Below the pieces are notes generated by a model, which was given only the letters and a program-made list of their open reading frames with translations, made no database searches and had not been told where the DNA came from. The position numbers and the translations under genes were made by a program. Below, piece after piece: positions 1 to 7,422 of a stretch of 10,577 bases of DNA; positions within the stretch are counted from its first letter, which is position 1, and each line of letters starts with the position of its first letter. The DNA comes from an uncultured Petrimonas sp. (GTDB taxonomy: Bacteria > Bacteroidota > Bacteroidia > Bacteroidales > Dysgonomonadaceae): contig CAKTUP010000072.1 in assembly GCA_934621705.1 (NCBI GenBank), forward strand, positions 1 through 10,577, written 5' to 3'.

Positions 1-2
1 GT

Positions 3-314
3 CCCATTCTGGTAAAAAGATATAACGAGAATAAAGAAACACACTTCACATATTTAGACGATGAAGTGGATAACTTCATGACCGAAACATTAAAAGCAAA
101 AGCAAAACTCGCAGGACTAAACACAGATAATCTGAGGATATATTTTGATAAAACCTATCATTCGCCCAAGACTAAAATTGTTTCTTATAAAGGTATTCAA
201 AATAAAGTCAATATTTGTCCGATAATTATTGAAGGAACACCCGAAATAATTGCTTTTGCTTGGGATGTGGGTTTAGGAAATAGCACAGGAATTGGTTTTG
301 GAGCATTAAAATGA
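3..314 (+). CDS. cas6: Cas6 CRISPR endoribonuclease, C-terminal part (5' end outside window)
   Basis: Cas6 cuts the precursor crRNA inside each repeat, leaving an 8-nt repeat tag on every guide. The frame is open from the first bases of the window without a start, and 103 residues are visible. The segment opens with PILVKRY, which fits the start of the second RAMP fold, and ends with the glycine-rich loop GLGNSTGIGFGAL followed by a single Lys. A G-x-G-x(2)-T-x-G-F-G loop at the extreme C-terminus is the Cas6 hallmark that contacts RNA. The catalytic residues, normally in the N-terminal half, lie outside the window and cannot be judged. The stop overlaps the cas5 start by 4 bp (ATGA), so the two are translationally coupled. 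A GTG at 66 is internal, not the true start. The family call is strong from the loop and the neighbours. Confidence 0.88.
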   Translation, partial: PILVKRYNENKETHFTYLDDEVDNFMTETLKAKAKLAGLNTDNLRIYFDKTYHSPKTKIVSYKGIQNKVNICPIIIEGTPEIIAFAWDVGLGNSTGIGFGALK

Positions 315-910
315 AAATTACTATGAGCGACAAACTTTTTATAGTCAAATATTCTGGCCCATTTGGTTTTATTAAACCTTGGACTGCGGTACGTGATAGT
401 GAAACTTTTTCACAACAGTTTTTAACGCCATCAATTGTAGAAGGGATTGAAAAGAAATTGTTTCCGGAGTTGCTTAATGAAAGTGGGATAAAAAGGATAA
501 AAGGTCACAGATTGAGTTACGACCAGATTTCTCAACAGCAGGAAGTTATGCAAACTCGTGGTTGGAATAGCAAGAAAAAAGGAAAACAAATTCATTTTGA
601 GCGACCGACTTCAATTATCGTGCGAGGGGTTTTGTTGAATCCAATTCTTTTTTTAGCATTTGATAATGAAAATGACGCTAAAATTGCATCTAACCAACAT
701 ATCTGTCTGTGCAGAAATGAAGACATATTACTTCCATCGGAAATTTTAGAAATAGACAAAAATGACTTTGATAATGAAGAATATTTCCCGGGATTTGAAC
801 TGATTTTTGAAAAAAACGACAAGTCATTTCCAGCTGGAATTAATAGAAATACCGGACAACAAATGTTTGGTTGGCTAAAAATCATTGGTACACCTATAAG
901 AGAATACTGA
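311..910 (+). CDS. cas5: Cas5 family Cascade subunit (PGING/type I-B-like)
   Basis: Cas5 caps the 5' tag of the crRNA in Cascade and joins the Cas7 backbone to Cas8. The 199-residue product is a little shorter than many Cas5 proteins. Residues 16-51 carry the family signature: GPFGFIKPW, then a charged/aromatic stretch, then FLTPSIVEGIEKKLF. This corresponds to the usual Cas5 layout of an F-x-R/K-P segment followed by TPS-x(2)-x-G, where the first RAMP strand meets its helix. No Cas5d-type nuclease triad is evident, as expected where a dedicated Cas6 is present next door. The ATG at 311 overlaps the cas6 stop, and cas3 begins only 3 bp after this stop, so it lies inside one operon. The assignment to the PGING variant (Cas5p) is from recollection of that gene set and the neighbourhood, not from a search. 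Confidence 0.82.
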   Translation: MKITMSDKLFIVKYSGPFGFIKPWTAVRDSETFSQQFLTPSIVEGIEKKLFPELLNESGIKRIKGHRLSYDQISQQQEVMQTRGWNSKKKGKQIHFERPTSIIVRGVLLNPILFLAFDNENDAKIASNQHICLCRNEDILLPSEILEIDKNDFDNEEYFPGFELIFEKNDKSFPAGINRNTGQQMFGWLKIIGTPIREY

Positions 911-913
911 CAA

Positions 914-3055
914 ATGAATATTTATGCAAAATCAGCACCCGATTGGACATTGCTTGTTGAACACCTAAAACAGGTTTCTATTGCCGTAGAAAAAGTTGCC
1001 ATTCATTTGGGAATGAATTCAAATATTGCAAAAAATGGGGCTATTTTGCATGACATCGGAAAAGTTCATCCTGTTTTCCAAAAACGATTACATGAGAAAC
1101 GTAGAAGTCATAAAGAAGTTTTCAGGCACGAGATTGCATCTTTATTTTTTCTTTCAGCATTTCCACTTGAACAATGGAATGAGCTGATTGAGATGGTTGT
1201 AAGTCATCATAAATCAGTAAAAAATGATATTAACAAGCTTGGACTTCTTGACTTGGAACAACTTTGTGATTACGAGGATTTTCATTTAGGAAAATGGGAA
1301 CAATGGAGTAAAGATGCTTGGCAGATATTAATTGATTTAAACATACCGTATAAGTTAATTACAAAAAACGACGCCCGAGAAAATTTAATTTTTGCCGTAA
1401 ATTACTGCACAAAGAAAAATAAAGAAAGAGGTTTTTCCGAATGGAAAGGATTAATGATGGCAGGAGACCATTTCGCATCGGCTTTAATTGACGCGACAGA
1501 GGATAATTCAAAAAATCTTTTTACAAAACCAAACTTATCTTTCTACAATAGAACACATCCACTATATCCGTTATCACTAATTTCTGCGAGTAGTACAAAG
1601 AAGCATACAATAGTCTTTGCTTGTACTAGTGCGGGAAAAACCGATTATCTTTTTAGAAGATGTAAGGGACGAGTTTTTTACACATTACCATTTCAGGCAT
1701 CAATCAACGCGATGTTTAAACGGGTTGCAAAAGACTTAGAAAGAGACAATAATGATTTGGATATCCGAGTGCTACATTCAACGTCAAAAATTATAAAAGG
1801 AAAGAATAAAGATGAAGAAGTAGTGCTCCAATCACAAATAGGGGCTTCCATAAAAATTCTGACACCACATCAATTGGCTGCACTCGCCTTTGGGATGAAG
1901 GGCTATGAAGCTCTACTTTTAGATTTGAAAGGTTGCGACATTATTCTAGATGAAGTACATACATATACCGGAGTTTCCCAAGTAATTGTGTTGAAGTTAG
2001 TTGAAGTTTTGGTTCGAATTGACTGCAATGTTCACATTGGAACCGCCACAATGCCCACTATTCTCTACCAAAAGATAAAAGAAATTTTAGGCAGTGATGT
2101 TTTGGAAGTAAAACTATCACCAGATGAATTAAATAAGTTTGACAGACATATAATTCACAAAATCAATGCGTTTGAAGATGCTAAATCTTTGATAAAAGAG
2201 GCTGTGAAAAATAATCAAAAAGTGCTTATTGTCCTCAATAAAGTAAAAACAGCACAAGAGGTTTTTGATTACATTCAAAACGAAGATGAGTTTAAACATA
2301 TACCTTCAATGCTTTTACACAGCCGATTTAAGCGCGAAGACAGAAATAAAAAAGAGAAAAACTTAATCGGCTTAGACGAAAACGGTAACCCGCTACATAC
2401 TTTTAATACATCAACAGAAGCTTGCATCGTTGTTTCAACACAAATTGTAGAAGTAAGTTTAGATATTAGCTTTGATATGATGATTACAGAGTGTGCTCCG
2501 TTAGATGCTTTAATTCAGAGATTTGGACGTGTTAACAGAGTGCGTAATCCAGAAACAATTGGCAAGTACAAGCACATATACGTAATTTCACCACCTGAAG
2601 ATGAGAAAAATGCACGCCCGTATGATTTGGAAATTCTAACAAAGTCTTATGATGCATTAAACGATGGGGAAATTCTGCATGAAAGAGATTTACAAAATAA
2701 AATAGACGGAGTTTTTACTCAAATTGATTTTATGAGTATAGAAGAACACTCTGTTTTTAAGAATAATGGAGACATAAGCATAGATTATCTATCACATAAC
2801 GGAAAAGCTATTTTATTCGATTTGTTGGAAATAGACAGCGTTTCGTGTATTACCGAAAGTGATTTATATGAGTATGAGAATGGTGATTTTGAACGAAGGT
2901 TAAATTTGGAAATTCCCACTTACTATTATGCTGTTTCAAAAATGCGTCAATCAGAAAAAGGAAATCGTCCATTTATTATACCGGATAATGCATATACTAC
3001 TGAAATGGGATTATTAGCAGAAAAAATCAATTTATCAACAGGAGTTATAATATGA
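914..3055 (+). CDS. cas3: Cas3 HD nuclease-helicase
   Basis: Cas3 is recruited by DNA-bound Cascade, unwinds the target and shreds it. The 713-residue product has an N-terminal HD domain: HD at 46-47 (ILHDIGK), H72 in RHE, HH at 98-99, D185 in AGDH. A superfamily 2 helicase follows: motif I ACTSAGKT (236-243), motif II DEVH (346-349), motif III GTATMP (376-381), motif V STQIVEVSLD near 508-517, motif VI QRFGRVNR (535-542). All expected metal-binding and ATPase residues are visible, so the enzyme looks active. Motif I departs from the usual TGSGKT but keeps GKT. The remaining C-terminal ~170 residues are the accessory domain typical of Cas3. It sits between cas5 and cas8, 3 bp after cas5 and overlapping cas8 by 4 bp. 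Confidence 0.96.
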   Translation: MNIYAKSAPDWTLLVEHLKQVSIAVEKVAIHLGMNSNIAKNGAILHDIGKVHPVFQKRLHEKRRSHKEVFRHEIASLFFLSAFPLEQWNELIEMVVSHHKSVKNDINKLGLLDLEQLCDYEDFHLGKWEQWSKDAWQILIDLNIPYKLITKNDARENLIFAVNYCTKKNKERGFSEWKGLMMAGDHFASALIDATEDNSKNLFTKPNLSFYNRTHPLYPLSLISASSTKKHTIVFACTSAGKTDYLFRRCKGRVFYTLPFQASINAMFKRVAKDLERDNNDLDIRVLHSTSKIIKGKNKDEEVVLQSQIGASIKILTPHQLAALAFGMKGYEALLLDLKGCDIILDEVHTYTGVSQVIVLKLVEVLVRIDCNVHIGTATMPTILYQKIKEILGSDVLEVKLSPDELNKFDRHIIHKINAFEDAKSLIKEAVKNNQKVLIVLNKVKTAQEVFDYIQNEDEFKHIPSMLLHSRFKREDRNKKEKNLIGLDENGNPLHTFNTSTEACIVVSTQIVEVSLDISFDMMITECAPLDALIQRFGRVNRVRNPETIGKYKHIYVISPPEDEKNARPYDLEILTKSYDALNDGEILHERDLQNKIDGVFTQIDFMSIEEHSVFKNNGDISIDYLSHNGKAILFDLLEIDSVSCITESDLYEYENGDFERRLNLEIPTYYYAVSKMRQSEKGNRPFIIPDNAYTTEMGLLAEKINLSTGVII

Positions 3056-4371
3056 TTACAACAATTATTGGAAAAACATTTCTGAAAGCATACAATGATA
3101 AATTCAATAAAAATTACACAGCCAAGGAATTTTTTGGCGAAGTGTATTTTGAGTTGTTTTTCAATCATCCAAAGTACATGCAATGGATTACAAACTCGCC
3201 TTTTGTACAAATGAAAAAAGGACAGAAACCAGAATTGTTAAATGATAATGAGCGATTAGAGAAATTAGTGAATTTACACAAAAAAGTTGCCGAAGAAGAT
3301 GCAGATGCCAGCTTTGCAATTGGTTATCCTGCCTCAGAAAGCGGAGACTTCGCCAGCACATCAGGTTTGGTTTCTGATATCCCGATATCTACTGATGAGG
3401 AAGATATTTATTATTCGTGGATTGGTTCGGGACTTGGTATTGGCGTTGCTGGCGGATATAATCTTTTAATTGATGATGAAAATATTCTTTTAGAAATTTT
3501 TGAAGGCTGGCAACACTACCGCAGATACTTAAACGACCCAACTTTGGTTAAGATGAGAGGTAATCAGATTAACTCTTGGAATGGTCAATGGCTGACATAT
3601 AAGCTCGGTAATGATTTTGTAAGTAATTTTGATTTCAGCCGTCTGCATTCAGAAAATATAGTTGCAGTAAGCGACCAAATGATTGAAATAAATACCGTTA
3701 ATTGGTCAAATCTCTTTTTTAGTTTATCTAATTTATATCCGGATAAGAATGTTACAGCTTATATTTATAGCTTTGGACAAACAAATAAAACAGTAGGATT
3801 TATTCCGCTTTATCTCAAATCAGGAAGCAGACTAAAAGACATTTGGCGACAGCTATATGGTAATCCTGAACGATTTAACAACAAAGAGTTCCAATCTCTT
3901 TTCGGTATGCATATAAAACGTGCATGTGAATTAGGAAGTATTGGATTACACGCCTTGCGTCCCGAAGGGCTAAAAAAGTATATGAATGACGCTAAAAACA
4001 TTACATTTAAAACAGAAAAAGATATAACAAATTATCAATCATATAAAACTTGGTTAATAGCTATGATGTCAAAAAACAAAGAAGAAATTACGGATTATAC
4101 CAGTAATTTAGCAGAGCTAATTCTGCGATTTAGAAAAGGAGCAACCGGTACTGAACGGAAAAACTTGATTGAGCAAAGGCTCTTTGGTGCAAAAACAACA
4201 AAAAAGGTGTTTTTAGATGCATTGACTGAAATGGTTGATGGAATGAAAGGAGATGACTTAATACAATTAAAAGCTTTGAGAAATGAAGTACACTTGATGA
4301 CTAATGAGGAATTTGGATACTTCAACACACTTTTAAAGTTCGACTATGCCTATTTAGAAAAAAACAATTAA
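3052..4371 (+). CDS. cas8: Cas8-type large subunit of Cascade (probable Cas8/Csp2 of the PGING variant)
   Basis: The 439-residue protein fills the slot of the Cascade large subunit, which recognises the PAM and loads Cas3. Cas8 proteins diverge greatly, so the call rests mainly on position: the only unassigned gene in a cas6-cas5-cas3-x-cas7 operon, overlapping cas3 by 4 bp. Visible structure: an aromatic-rich N-terminus, a Ser/Asp/Glu-rich stretch near residues 80-118, a glycine-rich turn SGLGIGVAGG at 126-135, and a charged, helical C-terminus from about residue 320. That helical end fits the small-subunit-like bundle found at the C-terminus of many Cas8 proteins; no separate cas11 gene is present. 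No nuclease or zinc motif is apparent. Its size and context resemble the Csp2 family reported with P. gingivalis systems, but this is from memory and should be treated as tentative. Confidence 0.72.
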   Translation: MITTIIGKTFLKAYNDKFNKNYTAKEFFGEVYFELFFNHPKYMQWITNSPFVQMKKGQKPELLNDNERLEKLVNLHKKVAEEDADASFAIGYPASESGDFASTSGLVSDIPISTDEEDIYYSWIGSGLGIGVAGGYNLLIDDENILLEIFEGWQHYRRYLNDPTLVKMRGNQINSWNGQWLTYKLGNDFVSNFDFSRLHSENIVAVSDQMIEINTVNWSNLFFSLSNLYPDKNVTAYIYSFGQTNKTVGFIPLYLKSGSRLKDIWRQLYGNPERFNNKEFQSLFGMHIKRACELGSIGLHALRPEGLKKYMNDAKNITFKTEKDITNYQSYKTWLIAMMSKNKEEITDYTSNLAELILRFRKGATGTERKNLIEQRLFGAKTTKKVFLDALTEMVDGMKGDDLIQLKALRNEVHLMTNEEFGYFNTLLKFDYAYLEKNN

Positions 4372-4389
4372 TAATAAAAATGAAATATT

Positions 4390-5454
4390 ATGAGTACGAT
4401 TTACGTAAGAACATTAAAAAGAGCAGAGCATACGGTTTTCTGCGTTGCAGATGGGCAAAAAACATATTATGATGTTCAGTTTGACCGCTACATTCCATTT
4501 TCAAGTGGACAGCAAGTTAAAAGGTCTATTATCGATTCGCTGAGTGATGCATTAAATGAAATACCAAGTCCTACCACTTTTCTTTTTGATGTAACAAAAC
4601 AAAAAGAGTTAAAGGAAGGAGAAGTTTATGGCACTTGCGACCCGTCATATGCCGACCAACTGTTTGGAGGTTGGATGAGGGCCGGGAAAAAAATTGAAAA
4701 AGGTGACCAAACTCGAACTTTAAAAAGACGAAGTCCATTATCTATATCTGCTATGCGAGCATTACATCCACTATTGGCGGGAGTTAGTAGGGAAAATATT
4801 TCATTCGATAGAAGTGATCGCCCCAACAATGAAGTCATAGTTAGAAATGAAGCAGGTGAGATAATGTCGGAAGAAGAAATCTCTTCGTTCTTAGAAGGGA
4901 AAGACAGAAGTCTCAGCCGTAAATGGATACCCAACAATAGTAGAGCGACCGGACTTTTTGTACTCGATATTGCTATTGACTTACGTAGATTATTCTGTGT
5001 TTCCACCAATCAATTAGAGCCGGAAATCTCAGAAGATACTATCAATAAACTAAGAGAAAATGGTTGGATTGACGGAAAAAATGTTTTCGGTGAATGCCTT
5101 GTAGCTCCTAAGGAATTGAGAGAAAAATGGGCAAAAGCCTTAGCTTATGCCATAGTTAATTGGAAAATCACTTCAAATCAATCCCGCACATTCAGTTTAA
5201 TGGACACATTAGCTATAGCAACAGGAGAAAATGCTAATTTAATTGGCAGTAGCATTCGCGCAAAACTATCAGAGGAAAATTCAGATAGAGCACAGCCAAT
5301 TATTGAAGAAGATTTGAATAATGTTGATACATTTATAACTCTTCAAGCCGGAGGTTTTATTCAAACCAAAGGAGAAAAAGCAGATGCCCTTGCACAGGCT
5401 GAACAAAAACTTGTTGATTTGATGTTGGCATTTGATTGCGAAAATCAGATATAA
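4390..5454 (+). CDS. cas7: Cas7 family Cascade backbone subunit (probable Csp1/Cas7 of the PGING variant)
   Basis: Cas7 forms the helical filament along the crRNA spacer. The 354-residue product has an N-terminal RAMP strand (IYVRTLKRAEHTVF) followed by YIPFSSGQQVKRSI at 34-47. This matches the Cas7 pattern in which a Ser-Ser/Thr-Gly turn with basic residues leads into the first helix. RRSPLSISAMRALHPLL near residues 112-130 and a long variable thumb-like insertion follow. IRAKLSEENSDRAQ further on is another conserved-looking segment. It starts 18 bp after cas8 and is the last gene of the interference operon, with a hairpin terminator just downstream. The terminal position and length fit Cas7/Csp1. 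It could also be named generically as a DevR-like Cas7; the subfamily label is less certain than the Cas7 call. Confidence 0.8.
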   Translation: MSTIYVRTLKRAEHTVFCVADGQKTYYDVQFDRYIPFSSGQQVKRSIIDSLSDALNEIPSPTTFLFDVTKQKELKEGEVYGTCDPSYADQLFGGWMRAGKKIEKGDQTRTLKRRSPLSISAMRALHPLLAGVSRENISFDRSDRPNNEVIVRNEAGEIMSEEEISSFLEGKDRSLSRKWIPNNSRATGLFVLDIAIDLRRLFCVSTNQLEPEISEDTINKLRENGWIDGKNVFGECLVAPKELREKWAKALAYAIVNWKITSNQSRTFSLMDTLAIATGENANLIGSSIRAKLSEENSDRAQPIIEEDLNNVDTFITLQAGGFIQTKGEKADALAQAEQKLVDLMLAFDCENQI

Positions 5455-5457
5455 ATT

Positions 5458-5481
5458 AAAGCGGTGTAACAACCGCTTTTT
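5458..5481 (+). terminator. Intrinsic terminator of the interference operon
   Basis: An 8-bp perfect stem, AAAGCGGT (5458-5465) pairing with ACCGCTTT (5472-5479), with a 6-nt loop, runs into five T residues (5477-5481). It starts 3 bp after the cas7 stop. This separates the effector genes from the downstream DUF6155 gene and implies that the following genes need read-through or their own promoter. Confidence 0.85.
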
Positions 5482-5503
5482 CAAGCTAACTAATAGTTAT
5501 CCT

Positions 5504-6031
5504 ATGTCCACTCTCAAATCCCATTTAAAATCCCTTTCCCAAGATCAGCTTATCGGCTTGATTATGGAAATGAATAAAAATCTGAAACCGGTAAAAGAAT
5601 ATTTAGATTTTTATATGAATCCCAACGAAAAGGAAATGCTCGAGAAATATCGAAAAATTATCATTCAAGAGTTTTATCCCACAGCAAAATCGGCGGAACC
5701 CAAAACGCGCTTTTCGGTATGCAAGAAAGCTATTGCCGATTTTAGAGCGTTGAAACCTTCGCCCGAGTTGCTTGCCGATTTGATGCTAACGCTACCGGAA
5801 AATGCTTGCCGGTTCACCTACGAATACGGCGATATGTGGGAACAGTATTACGACAGCGCATATACTAATTTTGAATTAGCGCTGAAATTTATGCAGAAAA
5901 ACAATCTGTTGGATGATTTTAAACTTCGCTGTGTAGATTGTGTAAAATATGCTTCGCCATGCGGATACAATTTCGCCGGTGAAATTGCACAATTGTTCTA
6001 TGACTATTACGAGGAAAAGGCAGATTATTAA
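5504..6031 (+). CDS. DUF6155 family protein
   Basis: A 175-residue protein of unknown function. The N-terminus, STLKSHLKSLSQDQLIGLI, followed by VKEYLDFYMNPNEKEMLEKY and YRKIIIQEFYP, matches the DUF6155 pattern I recognise from Bacteroidota and other bacteria. It is all-helical in appearance, with neither signal peptide nor membrane segment, so cytoplasmic. I chose the ATG at 5504: the frame stays open back to 5432, but that would place translation across the terminator hairpin and the cas7 end, and conserved-looking sequence begins at 5504. The UPF0158 gene follows after 17 bp on the same strand, suggesting co-transcription. Its base composition is richer in G+C than the operon before it (32 of 60 bases in 5761-5820). 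No link to CRISPR function is known to me. Confidence 0.75.
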   Translation: MSTLKSHLKSLSQDQLIGLIMEMNKNLKPVKEYLDFYMNPNEKEMLEKYRKIIIQEFYPTAKSAEPKTRFSVCKKAIADFRALKPSPELLADLMLTLPENACRFTYEYGDMWEQYYDSAYTNFELALKFMQKNNLLDDFKLRCVDCVKYASPCGYNFAGEIAQLFYDYYEEKADY

Positions 6032-6048
6032 TTGATTCACGGAAAAAA

Positions 6049-6639
6049 ATGGACAAAACATTAGATCAGATACTTGGTATAATCCGCTCGGTAATGGACG
6101 ATGAGGAAAAACTTGCCAGGATATTGGCGTTTCTCGAAAATGAAATATATGAAGAAGAAGATTTCGAAGAAATTGAAGTACCCGAAAAATTCAAACCGTA
6201 CGTCGCCGAAATTGCCGGTAACATAGATGCGGGACTTGTGTGTTTTTTTAACCCCGAAACACTCGAAATTGACTCTTATCCGCGCGACCTGTTGTATGAG
6301 ATTGATTTCTTTGAGGATGAACCGGAAAAGATAAAAAAGAACCTTAAGGAATTATACGATTGGGAAGAGGTAAAAGTGCTCGATTGGGACAAATATTTCG
6401 AGTTTAACCCGCCCGACTCCAACGAAGGGTTTCGCATTATGGAAGCCTTTGCCGAGCGGCTTAAAGGAGATGAAAAATTGCAAAATCAACTTTTTCGTGC
6501 ACTAAACAACCGTAAGCCGTTTGCCAACTTCAAAGATATTATCGACAACAGCGATTATCGTCAAAATTGGTTCGACTTTAAGTTTCGATGGTTAGAGAAT
6601 AGTGTTGCCATTCAATTAATGGAAGAATTGGAAAATTAG
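6049..6639 (+). CDS. UPF0158 family protein
   Basis: A 196-residue, strongly acidic cytoplasmic protein. Residues 44-78 (VPEKFKPYVAEIAGN, then DAGLVCFFNPETLE) and the C-terminal block RLKGDEKLQNQLFRALNNRK plus PFANFKDIIDNS and WFDFKFRWLEN fit the UPF0158 family, in which a phenylalanine-rich RF-x-AL-x(2)-KPF-x-x-F segment is typical. The molecular role is unknown. It lies 17 bp after the DUF6155 gene. Its stop (TAG 6637-6639) lies inside the open frame of the following small four-Cys protein, which runs in the -1 frame. Adding one A to the AAAA run at 6632-6635 would join the two reading frames, so this C-terminus could be a frameshift product, although the family normally ends about here. 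Confidence 0.8.
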   Translation: MDKTLDQILGIIRSVMDDEEKLARILAFLENEIYEEEDFEEIEVPEKFKPYVAEIAGNIDAGLVCFFNPETLEIDSYPRDLLYEIDFFEDEPEKIKKNLKELYDWEEVKVLDWDKYFEFNPPDSNEGFRIMEAFAERLKGDEKLQNQLFRALNNRKPFANFKDIIDNSDYRQNWFDFKFRWLENSVAIQLMEELEN

Positions 6640-6845
6640 AAGACAAGCCGCAATTCGAGAGTGGCATATATAACGACGACGGCACAAAAGTAGATGAATC
6701 AACCATTCCCGTCCCCAATTTATGTGTTATTTGTAAAAAATATATTTCGGAAGATTGGGAAGAAGATATTCTTTGCAAAATGAATCGCCACGACCAACGC
6801 GACGATTTAGATAATTTCCGATGCGGGGCTTTTGAAAAAATGTAA
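6627..6845 (+). CDS. Small four-cysteine protein with no canonical start (frameshifted or coupled to UPF0158)
   Basis: The frame is open from 6603 to the TAA at 6843-6845 and reads like real protein: FESGIYNDDGTKVDE, then IPVPNLCVICKK, then DILCKMNRHDQ and FRCGAFEKM. The Cys-x2-Cys pair with two further cysteines suggests a small metal-binding fold. Similar small proteins follow UPF0158 genes in Bacteroidota, as I recall. No ATG, GTG or TTG occurs before the conserved part; only ATT codons at 6615 and 6627 are available, and I give 6627 as a nominal start. The ATG at 6619 is in the UPF0158 frame (MEELEN, stop). One extra A at 6632-6635 would give MEELEKLEDKPQFESG and run on smoothly. So this is either a sequencing or true frameshift, programmed slippage, or a non-canonical start coupled to UPF0158 translation. 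Start coordinate is uncertain; the coding nature is moderately supported. Confidence 0.5.
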   Translation: MGKLEDKPQFESGIYNDDGTKVDESTIPVPNLCVICKKYISEDWEEDILCKMNRHDQRDDLDNFRCGAFEKM

Positions 6846-6860
6846 TTTCATTATCATTCT

Positions 6861-7394
6861 ATGAATCTCACCGCCACTCACATCAACTACCACCAAATTT
6901 GTAAGCGCAAATTGTGGCTCTTTGCCAACGGCATCAATATGGAGCACACATCCGACACGGTGTACGATGGCAAACTGCTGCACGAAACATCGTATCCGCA
7001 ACGTGCCGAGCGACACGAAGAAATGCTTATTTCTGCCGATTATGAAGATGTTACGCTCATCGGGCAAATCGATTATTTCGACGCGCGCACCAACACAGTT
7101 CACGAAACCAAGCGCAGCGACAAGGTGGAAGAAGCACACACGCGTCAACTCAAATTTTATTTGTGGTTGTTGGAACTCAACGGTGTGGAGGATGCTACGG
7201 GATTGTTGGAATATCCGAAACTGCGAAAAACCGACGAAGTGTTCCTGACCGAGGAGGACCGAGAAAAACTCAAGAAATCGGTATCGCAAATAAAAACGCT
7301 TCTCGAAAGCGATACCTGTCCGCCCGTTATCAACGCGAAAATTTGCCGGAGTTGCAGTTATTTTGATTTTTGTTATGCGGGGGAGGATGTCTGA
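6861..7394 (+). CDS. cas4: Cas4 exonuclease (RecB-like, iron-sulfur)
   Basis: Cas4 trims prespacers and helps select PAM and orientation during adaptation with Cas1-Cas2. The 177-residue product is the usual length. Four cluster-binding cysteines are present: C14 (HQICKRKLW) and C162, C165, C171 (AKICRSCSYFDFCYAG). The RecB nuclease residues are visible: H41, D71 in GQIDYFD, E82 and K84 in HETKRS, and Q96/Y100 in RQLKFYLWLLE. It starts 15 bp after the four-Cys gene. The last two codons and the TGA stop (7389-7394: GTC TGA) lie inside the left inverted repeat of the GxxExxY element, so the native C-terminus may have been altered by that insertion. GC-rich codons (34 of 60 in 7081-7140) contrast with the interference genes. 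Confidence 0.95.
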   Translation: MNLTATHINYHQICKRKLWLFANGINMEHTSDTVYDGKLLHETSYPQRAERHEEMLISADYEDVTLIGQIDYFDARTNTVHETKRSDKVEEAHTRQLKFYLWLLELNGVEDATGLLEYPKLRKTDEVFLTEEDREKLKKSVSQIKTLLESDTCPPVINAKICRSCSYFDFCYAGEDV

Positions 7395-7413
7395 ATCGGG
7401 ATTTATCGGATTA
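7389..7413 (+). repeat. Left inverted repeat of the GxxExxY element
   Basis: GTCTGAATCGGGATTT (7389-7404) pairs with AAATCCCGGTTCAGAC (7887-7902) with one mismatch. Allowing a one-base gap, pairing continues through ATCGGATTA to 7413 with one more mismatch. The TGA stop of cas4 lies within this arm. Confidence 0.8.
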
Positions 7414-7422
7414 AAAGATAAT

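Noticed and set aside
3682..3692. ATTGAAAT in cas8 as a stray CRISPR repeat piece or tracr-like match
   Set aside because: It is only an 8-base match in AT-rich coding sequence, with no other repeat parts nearby.
4626..5009. Minus-strand open frame opposite cas7
   Set aside because: It lies opposite a supported Cas7 gene, with low-complexity Ser/Leu-rich content typical of antisense frames.
5432..5503. Upstream extension of the DUF6155 frame (an ATG at 5432)
   Set aside because: It overlaps the cas7 end and the terminator hairpin, and the family-like sequence starts at 5504.
6807..7289. Long open frame on the minus strand opposite cas4
   Set aside because: It mirrors the cas4 coding sequence, which has all catalytic and cluster-binding residues; the antisense product resembles nothing known to me.
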